Part shown: in pieces, positions 58,734 through 64,000 of the stretch
How positions within the stretch are numbered: the first letter of the stretch is position 1
Layout of the letters: the number at the start of each line of letters is the position of its first letter
Assembly (NCBI GenBank): GCA_944324905.1
Contig: CALUYB010000008.1
Coordinates: forward strand, 1 to 64,000
Length of the DNA: 64,000 nt
Source: Candidatus Gastranaerophilales bacterium
GTDB lineage: Bacteria > Cyanobacteriota > Vampirovibrionia > Gastranaerophilales > Gastranaerophilaceae
Reading direction: 5' to 3'
Translations under genes and position numbers: made by a program
The notes under the pieces: model-generated
Database searches by the model: none
Told to the model about the DNA's origin: nothing
Seen by the model: the letters and a program-made list of their open reading frames with translations, nothing else

Positions 58734-59642
58734 ATGTTAAAGATAGATAATAATATTGCCCAGAGTGGGTTTAGGGTGTTATTTATATTACAACTTTTAA
58801 TGAAAGGGCCAATTTCAAAGGGTCAAATACTAAATGAAATATCGAAAAACTCCCTTTTAAAAAATGTTGCGTCTGATACAATAACGCTTGATATAAATAC
58901 TTTAAAATCCGTAGGTTTTGATATTTCTGCCGGAAACAAAAGTAATAACTACTGTTATGAGTTAAAAATAAATCCCATTAAGGTTAAACTCTCAAAAAGG
59001 GAGATGAAATCTCTTTTGCTGACAAAAAAAGCTATATTTCACTTTATGGATTTCAAGTACATAATTTCCATATATGAAACTTTTAAAAAACTGGCAAGAC
59101 ATATTGAATTTGATGAGCAACTTGAATCTTTATTGAATTTTGGAAATATTTTAAAAACTAACTTTGAAATACTGCATGAGCTTGATGTGCATGTCAGACA
59201 TAATAATGAAATTATTCTTTATTATAATTCTCCCTCAGGCAAAAGTCGCGAGATGAAGCTAATTTGCACAAGGCTTGAATATTCAAGAAAAAATGACAAG
59301 TTGTATTTGTGGGGGGAATGTGATGAGTATGGAGTGGTTTATTTAAGGTGCGACCATATAAAAAAAATATTAAAAGTTACAAAAATAAATGCAAGGTCGC
59401 AACTGGGCTCAAAAAAATGTGTGTATAAAGTTTCTAAAAAAAGAAATTTGCCTGAAAATGATGCAAGTAAAATTATAAAAATTACACCTGAGTATATAAA
59501 AATAAGAGAAGAATATTCAAACGATTTTTATCTCAAGCAAAAACTTTTATCCTATGGCAGCGAGCTTTTGGATGTTGAAGATGAAAAAATTAAATCCGAA
59601 TTAATAAAAATCATTCAAGATGTAGAGGAGATGTATATTTGA
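58734..59642 (+). CDS. WYL-domain transcriptional regulator, first of a pair
   Basis: A 302-residue protein with an N-terminal winged-helix-like region (GFRVLFILQLLMKGPISKGQ, TLDINTLKSVGFDISAG). A central WYL fold follows (ILYYNSPSGKSREMKLICTR, LEYSRKNDKLYLWGECDEYG), in which LYLWG holds the place of the W-Y-L motif. A C-terminal extension follows. WYL regulators bind small ligands or nucleic acid and often respond to DNA damage or control defence genes. It overlaps the next gene by 4 nt, and the two paralogues probably act as a heterodimer like PafB/PafC. Confidence 0.82.
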   Translation: MLKIDNNIAQSGFRVLFILQLLMKGPISKGQILNEISKNSLLKNVASDTITLDINTLKSVGFDISAGNKSNNYCYELKINPIKVKLSKREMKSLLLTKKAIFHFMDFKYIISIYETFKKLARHIEFDEQLESLLNFGNILKTNFEILHELDVHVRHNNEIILYYNSPSGKSREMKLICTRLEYSRKNDKLYLWGECDEYGVVYLRCDHIKKILKVTKINARSQLGSKKCVYKVSKKRNLPENDASKIIKITPEYIKIREEYSNDFYLKQKLLSYGSELLDVEDEKIKSELIKIIQDVEEMYI

Positions 59643-60520
59643 GGAAAATTGACGCATCTTATCGAATAATAAAAATTTTTAAAATGCTTTATGAAAAACC
59701 GCACTCTATGAATGAAATTATAGATGAGTTTTGCGCGGAGGATATTCTGATAAGCAAGGAAACTGTTGTAAAGTATTTTAAAACAATCAGACAGTCAGGT
59801 TGTATTTTGAGGAAAAAGCAGGGCAGGTTTTCAATTGAGAGTATACCTTTTACTTTGAATTTAACTGATAAGGATTACGAAAATCTTGCGCTTTTTGTAA
59901 ATCTCGGGGTGGATTTGTATGGTGAGAGCATGCAGCAGGATTTAAAAAATATCCTGAAAAAGTTTTTATCCCTTGCAGATAAAAGTGCTTATGAAAAAAG
60001 CATTTTTTATCTTAATGAACACAGGTTAAATTCAAGTGAATCCTTTGCTTTTAAGGAAAAAATTTCAAAGTTACTAAATTACGGTTGTGACAATTCAAAA
60101 ATAAAAATTTTATATAACGGAGAAAAAATATCTATATCACACATTACATTCAAGTATTTTGACAATTGTGTATATGTCCATGCTTTTAATGAGGCACTCA
60201 AAAATTATGAATTATATTCCTTGGATGATGTTAAAGAAATATATTCAACTCCTGAAATCCCATTGCAAAGTACTTTTGCTCCACATACGGTTTTTGAATT
60301 GTATGGCAGGTTAGCAAAGACTTATACGCTTTATGAAGGCGAAAGGGTAATAAAAGTTAAGGAGGATGCGATTGTAATTTCAAATAATTTTGAAGATAAA
60401 AAGCAACTTTTTAAAAGGCTCATCCGCTACGGCACTCTTTGTAAAATAATATCAACAAAAAGCGATGTAGAAAATTTTAGGGCTATGCTCAAGGAAATGA
60501 AAAACAACTTATCGAGCTAG
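59639..60520 (+). CDS. WYL-domain transcriptional regulator, second of a pair
   Basis: A 293-residue paralogue of the preceding protein. The N-terminal helix-turn-helix reads RIIKIFKMLYEKPHSMNEII and ISKETVVKYFKTIRQSGCIL, the HTH_11-type start of the family. The WYL region (IKILYNGEKISISHITFKYF, DNCVYVHAFNEALKNYELYS) is more degenerate than in its partner. The start is TTG 59639, overlapping the partner's stop by 4 nt, so translation is coupled. No target operon is adjacent on this strand: a convergent gene overlaps its end by 4 nt. Confidence 0.8.
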   Translation: MRKIDASYRIIKIFKMLYEKPHSMNEIIDEFCAEDILISKETVVKYFKTIRQSGCILRKKQGRFSIESIPFTLNLTDKDYENLALFVNLGVDLYGESMQQDLKNILKKFLSLADKSAYEKSIFYLNEHRLNSSESFAFKEKISKLLNYGCDNSKIKILYNGEKISISHITFKYFDNCVYVHAFNEALKNYELYSLDDVKEIYSTPEIPLQSTFAPHTVFELYGRLAKTYTLYEGERVIKVKEDAIVISNNFEDKKQLFKRLIRYGTLCKIISTKSDVENFRAMLKEMKNNLSS

Positions 60521-61245
60521 TTTATGCCCTGTTTTTCATAAGCTAAAATAATATTTCTTATTTCATAATCGTTGGGTTTTGTAGAGTATGCATACCTGTA
60601 ATACTCAAGGGCAAGCTCTTTTTTGTTTGCATTTTCAAGAATTTTTGCAATGTTAAAGTAGGCATCTGTAAGCATAGGGTCGATGTTTATTGCAATTGCA
60701 TATTCAAAAACACTTTCCTGATAGTTTCCATTTAGTCTTAAAATATCTGCTTTTAAAAAATGACCCTCAGTATTCAGGGGATTTTCTTTTAGTGCTAAAT
60801 TAATTGTCTCAAGTGCGTCTTTATATTTTTCTTTGTTCTTTAAATTCATTGCGCGTGCAAAAAGTTCATTGTAACTTGGTGTTATTTTTGCTGCTGCTTG
60901 AATATTTTTAGGATTAAGTGAAAGGTTGTATTCTTTTGGGATTTTTTCGTAGTTAAGAACTTTTTGTGCAGGTTTTTGAACAGTAAAGAGATTTTTTTCG
61001 CTTAGCATATTTATTGGGCGAAAGTCCTTAAAATAAGCTATATTTACTTCTTCGTTACTAATGGCCGGTAAATTTTTAGGGCTTATATTGGTTGTGTTGG
61101 TTATTTGATTATTAACATCAAGGTAAAATTCATAAACTACACCAGCGTTTATTTTTTCGGCACAAAAAGAGGGGTTAATGGTGCAAATTGCAATGATTAA
61201 CGCTAAAAATACAAACAAATGATTTTTTTTATATAAATCAGTCAT
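60517..61245 (-). CDS. Exported TPR protein
   Basis: A 242-residue protein with an N-terminal signal peptide (NHLFVFLALIIAICTINPSF then CA-E), so it is periplasmic or, if the Cys is lipidated, membrane-anchored; the lipobox is poor. The C-terminal 110 residues hold three TPR units (YNELFARAMNLKNKEKYKDA, GHFLKADILRLNGNYQESVF, AYFNIAKILENANKKELALE). ATG 61245 overlaps the stop of the upstream HD gene by 8 nt and is preferred over an ATG 57 nt further up that would spoil the signal peptide. The partner proteins are unknown. Confidence 0.8.
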   Translation of the reverse strand: MTDLYKKNHLFVFLALIIAICTINPSFCAEKINAGVVYEFYLDVNNQITNTTNISPKNLPAISNEEVNIAYFKDFRPINMLSEKNLFTVQKPAQKVLNYEKIPKEYNLSLNPKNIQAAAKITPSYNELFARAMNLKNKEKYKDALETINLALKENPLNTEGHFLKADILRLNGNYQESVFEYAIAINIDPMLTDAYFNIAKILENANKKELALEYYRYAYSTKPNDYEIRNIILAYEKQGIN

Positions 61246-61843
61246 TTTCAAGATAAATTTTTGTTTTGAATACTTCCTCAAAAAGAGTTTTTTTCTTGTC
61301 AAAAACCCTTTTAATCCCCTTGTTAAATATTATATTTACCTGCGGATTTAAAGTCAAAACAGCTTTGTTAAAATCATACGTTAGCAGGATATTTTGAACG
61401 CTCTGCAGGTGATTACAGTCAAGAGAATCTGCAAGTCTTAAAATTGAGGAAATGACTTTTACGGTATTTTTATCCTTTTGATTTAATGAACTAAAGAGTT
61501 TATGTTTTTCTTTCGGTTTAGAACCTCTGTGATACCTTGCACATAGGGCAACGGTTTTTGTTTGCTCGATTGTCAAATCATCTATTTTGTTTTCTAAAAT
61601 TAACTTTGCACTAACTTTGTTGTGTGGTTTTAAAAGCGATATGCTTAAATTTGTGCCTATGTCATGCAAAAGCGCGCTGTAGGAAATTAATTTTTCGGCA
61701 TTTTCAAAATTAAGCAGGTGGTTATTGGGAAATATTTCTTTTAAGTTAAAATAAATTTCAAGACTTATTTCTTTTGTATGTTTAGCGTGTTCTAAGTCAC
61801 TTTTTGAGGTTAGGTAATTTTTTAAAAATTCCTCTACTTTCAT
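61238..61843 (-). CDS. Stand-alone HD-domain protein like the Ppx/GppA C-terminal domain
   Basis: A 201-residue protein. Its sequence matches the C-terminal HD domain of exopolyphosphatase/pppGpp phosphohydrolases: EHAKHTKEISLEI, YSALLHDIGTNLSIS (HD at residues 60-61), ALCARYHRGSKPKEKHKLF and ILRLADSLDCNHLQSV. The N-terminal actin-like catalytic domain of Ppx/GppA is absent, and the gene starts cleanly, so this is not a truncation by the window. HD residues could bind a metal and give phosphohydrolase activity on a nucleotide such as (p)ppGpp, but this is inference. It sits 3 nt after the CheA hybrid and overlaps the TPR gene. Confidence 0.8.
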   Translation of the reverse strand: MKVEEFLKNYLTSKSDLEHAKHTKEISLEIYFNLKEIFPNNHLLNFENAEKLISYSALLHDIGTNLSISLLKPHNKVSAKLILENKIDDLTIEQTKTVALCARYHRGSKPKEKHKLFSSLNQKDKNTVKVISSILRLADSLDCNHLQSVQNILLTYDFNKAVLTLNPQVNIIFNKGIKRVFDKKKTLFEEVFKTKIYLEND

Positions 61844-61846
61844 TTT

Positions 61847-64000
61847 TTAGGCCTTTTTTAAAAAATTATCTACACTTCTTACAAAACTTTCCTGTTCAAA
61901 GCGGTCTTTTTGAATGTATAATTGCGCTCCAGCCTCTTTAAACAGTTTTCCCCATTTGGATTCAGGCATGGAGGTAAGAACAATAATCGGAATATTTGTC
62001 CAAGAGTCTTCTTTTCTTATTTCTTTTACAAATTCAAGCCCGCTCATTTGCGGCATTTCATTGTCTGTAATTACTAAGTCAAATTTTTCTTTGTGCATTT
62101 TAATTAATGCATCAGGTGCATTAGTTGCAATTTGTACCCTATAACCGTAACTTTGCAGAATATTTTTTTGTAGTGTTCTTGTAGTTAGAGAATCGTCTAC
62201 TACAAGGATTTTATGAGAGTAATTTTCTCTCATTTTAATTGCTTTGTTTGATGCAATAATTTTTGTGTTTATTTTCTTTGGCAAGGTAGTGCTGAAAATG
62301 TCGCCTACATTTAAAATAAGGCATATTTCACCATTTGCAAGAGTTGTGATACCTGAGATATTTTTTACTTTAAATAATGGTGCTTCCAGTTTTTTGTGCA
62401 GTACCTCTTGATCGTAAACTAATTTTTCTACAATTATTCCAACCAGTAAATTGTCCGATTTTACAATCATTAAAGTGTATTTATTTGCATGGCGCGGTTT
62501 GTTTTCTAATTCAAGAATTTGTGAAAGTGTGTAAACAGGTATAACATCGTCATTGTGAACGTAGTAGTTTTTGCCGTCACGCTCAAAAACATCTGTTGTG
62601 TCAATTCTAAGCACTGTTTTTATTGAGGATGTTGGTATGGCGTATAATTGGTCTTGTTCTGATACTATAAATGTTTTAATTGTTGCCATGCTTGCAGGCA
62701 GCTCTATTGTTACCATAGTACCTTTTTTAAATTCGCTGAAAATATCGACCCTGCCGTTTAGTTGAGATATTTTAGTGTGAACAATATCAAGCCCTAAGCC
62801 TCTGCCTGAAAGTTCTGTTACTGAATCTCCGGTTGTAAACCCCGGGTAGAAAATAAGATTTACAAGGTGTTCCTCGTCAATGTTATCTATTTCTTCTTGT
62901 GTTAAAAGTCCCTTTTCAAGCGCTTTTTGTTTAATTTTTTCAACATCTAAGCCTCGACCGTCATCAGTTACATTGATTATGATTTTGTTTTCATGGTGTT
63001 TTGCGCTTATTGTTATTTTGCCTACAGGGTTTTTTCCGTCATCTTTTCTTTCTTGCGGTAATTCTATGCCATGGTCAATTGAATTTCTTAAAATATGAAT
63101 AAGCGGGATTTTTATTTCTTCAATGATTTTTTTATCCGCTGCAACATCTGCACCCTCTGTAATAAATTCTATTTGCTTGCCTTTGTCTTTTGCAATGTTA
63201 TGTACCATGCGCGGAAAAAGGTGAAAAATTGTAGATAATGGCAAAATGCGCATGTTTTTAACCATACCTTCAATTTCTGTTGTAGCAGAGTTTAGTTTAG
63301 TGTCATTTTCTTGCATTTGTTTAAAAAGGTCGGACGTTTCTTTTATTAAATGCACCATTTTTTCGGCATGGTAGTTTTGTAGTACCATAAGTTGCCTGTT
63401 AAAAGCTGAAATTGCCCGTGGGTCAGGGGATATGCCAAGATTTGAATTTGCTATATATTTTCTGTCGAAATATTTAATATAATAGCCCATTTTGTTAAAG
63501 CTTTTTTGCCACTCTAAAAGCTCATTTTGAATATTTTTTGCAACACTTAAATGCTCATTTGTTTTAATTCTTGTGATAATCAAATCTCCAATTTGATTAA
63601 CTAATTTATCGAGTTTATACGAGTCAATTCTAAGCGTTTTAATGTCGCTCGTGTCAATTGTGCTAATCCAGTCTTGCGTGGTTTTTTCTGTTTTTGGCAG
63701 ACTCTTTTGGAGTTTTGGTTTTACAATGTTGATTTTAGACATTTGCTCAACAATTGTAATTTTTTGCAGCAAAAGTTCTATTTCAAATTTCCTCTCCTCA
63801 GGTTTAATAACTTCAGGTTCAAAAATTTTTCTTGTGTTTTCGCAAATTTCTTTTATAGCTTCAAGAGTGTCGTTTTCAAGGTTTTTTGAGTTATTTTCGT
63901 ATAAATTTAAAATATTTAGGATTGTTTCAAATATTTTTTTAATTTCAAAATTTTTAACCATTGTGAGAACTTGTGCTAAAAGTCCTTTTATATCAGGTAA
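61847..64000 (-). CDS. CheA-CheW-receiver hybrid kinase (PixL-like), 5' end outside the window
   Basis: A chemotaxis-type histidine kinase. The frame stays open to base 64000 with no stop upstream of the ATG at 63961 (it reads LPDIKGLLAQVLTMV), so the gene is almost certainly cut by the window edge and its HPt domain lies beyond. Visible in order are a dimerisation helix pair (DKLVNQIGDLIITRIKTNEH), the HATPase domain (LIHILRNSIDHGIELPQERK, NVTDDGRGLDVEKI, LSGRGLGLDIVHTKI), a CheW domain (FIVSEQDQLYAIPTSSIKTV) and a C-terminal receiver with the acceptor Asp in LVITDNEMPQMSG. This order is typical of cyanobacterial PixL/TaxAY-type kinases controlling phototaxis or pilus motility. Confidence 0.92.
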   Translation of the reverse strand, partial: LPDIKGLLAQVLTMVKNFEIKKIFETILNILNLYENNSKNLENDTLEAIKEICENTRKIFEPEVIKPEERKFEIELLLQKITIVEQMSKINIVKPKLQKSLPKTEKTTQDWISTIDTSDIKTLRIDSYKLDKLVNQIGDLIITRIKTNEHLSVAKNIQNELLEWQKSFNKMGYYIKYFDRKYIANSNLGISPDPRAISAFNRQLMVLQNYHAEKMVHLIKETSDLFKQMQENDTKLNSATTEIEGMVKNMRILPLSTIFHLFPRMVHNIAKDKGKQIEFITEGADVAADKKIIEEIKIPLIHILRNSIDHGIELPQERKDDGKNPVGKITISAKHHENKIIINVTDDGRGLDVEKIKQKALEKGLLTQEEIDNIDEEHLVNLIFYPGFTTGDSVTELSGRGLGLDIVHTKISQLNGRVDIFSEFKKGTMVTIELPASMATIKTFIVSEQDQLYAIPTSSIKTVLRIDTTDVFERDGKNYYVHNDDVIPVYTLSQILELENKPRHANKYTLMIVKSDNLLVGIIVEKLVYDQEVLHKKLEAPLFKVKNISGITTLANGEICLILNVGDIFSTTLPKKINTKIIASNKAIKMRENYSHKILVVDDSLTTRTLQKNILQSYGYRVQIATNAPDALIKMHKEKFDLVITDNEMPQMSGLEFVKEIRKEDSWTNIPIIVLTSMPESKWGKLFKEAGAQLYIQKDRFEQESFVRSVDNFLKKA

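Noticed and set aside
1-64000. tRNA or rRNA genes
   Set aside because: No T-loop (GGTTCGANTC) with a matching acceptor stem was seen in any gap on either strand; gaps are mostly too short. An RNA-gene scan could overturn this.

Overview
The window is AT-rich, gene-dense bacterial chromosome that most likely comes from a non-photosynthetic relative of Cyanobacteria: Vampirovibrionia/'Melainabacteria', probably a flagellated member of the Gastranaerophilales. The evidence is indirect but consistent. The ATP synthase operon runs a-c-b'-b-delta-alpha-gamma, with two different b subunits and with beta/epsilon absent, which is the cyanobacterial split layout. There is a SigF-like group 3 sigma factor, two NarL-type response regulators and a CheA-CheW-receiver hybrid of the PixL type, but no photosynthesis gene. 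Flagellar P- and L-ring genes (flgI, flgH, flgA) show a diderm envelope. The lineage is inferred from gene content and layout, not from a tree.

Layout. 1-1.3 kb: rimM-trmD on the minus strand. 1.4-4.6 kb: an orphan response regulator, typA and an unknown protein. 4.7-9.3 kb (plus strand): glyA, a WecA/TagO-like sugar-phosphate transferase, a small unknown protein, a SpoIID-domain protein, hup, and infC with a rare AUU start codon. 9.4-17.7 kb (minus): an 11-gene flagellar operon, from a lytic transglycosylase through flgF-G-A-H-I-J, a FlgM-position protein and flgN to flgK-L. 17.9-19.8 kb: two orphans. 19.8-26.2 kb (minus): a tight operon gltP-rlmH-deoA-metG-sigF-pilD. 26.4-30.6 kb (plus): two TPR proteins and a GAF-like/GGDEF diguanylate cyclase. 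30.9-32.1 kb: a gene-free patch of nested direct and inverted repeats. 32.1-35.4 kb: a GT35 glucan-phosphorylase homologue that lacks the PLP lysine, then lysS. 35.5-43.5 kb: xerD, ftsZ, fcl and glnA mixed with three orphan proteins. 43.6-48.6 kb (minus): the atp operon. 48.9-57.5 kb (plus): a response regulator and histidine kinase leading into flgB-flgC-fliE-F-G-H-I. 57.5-64 kb: rpsA, a pair of WYL-domain regulators, a secreted TPR protein, a stand-alone Ppx/GppA-type HD domain, and the CheA hybrid, which runs off the right edge.

How the parts fit. The two flagellar clusters give the rod, P/L rings, hook junction, MS ring, C-ring FliG and export ATPase. Hook (FlgE), filament, export gate and stator genes must lie elsewhere. 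The two-component pair fused to the front of the flgB-fliI operon, the SigF-like sigma factor, the FlgM-position protein, the diguanylate cyclase and the CheA hybrid together suggest layered control of motility. The rest is mostly housekeeping.

The least explained material is: (i) several orphan proteins that share a short M-K-I-S-type N-terminal tag, with a 36-bp exactly conserved DNA stretch in one tandem pair; (ii) the repeat patch at 31-32 kb, with constant-loop hairpins that include a compensated base pair; (iii) the GT35 protein with Ser in place of the cofactor lysine; and (iv) the stand-alone Ppx/GppA HD protein.
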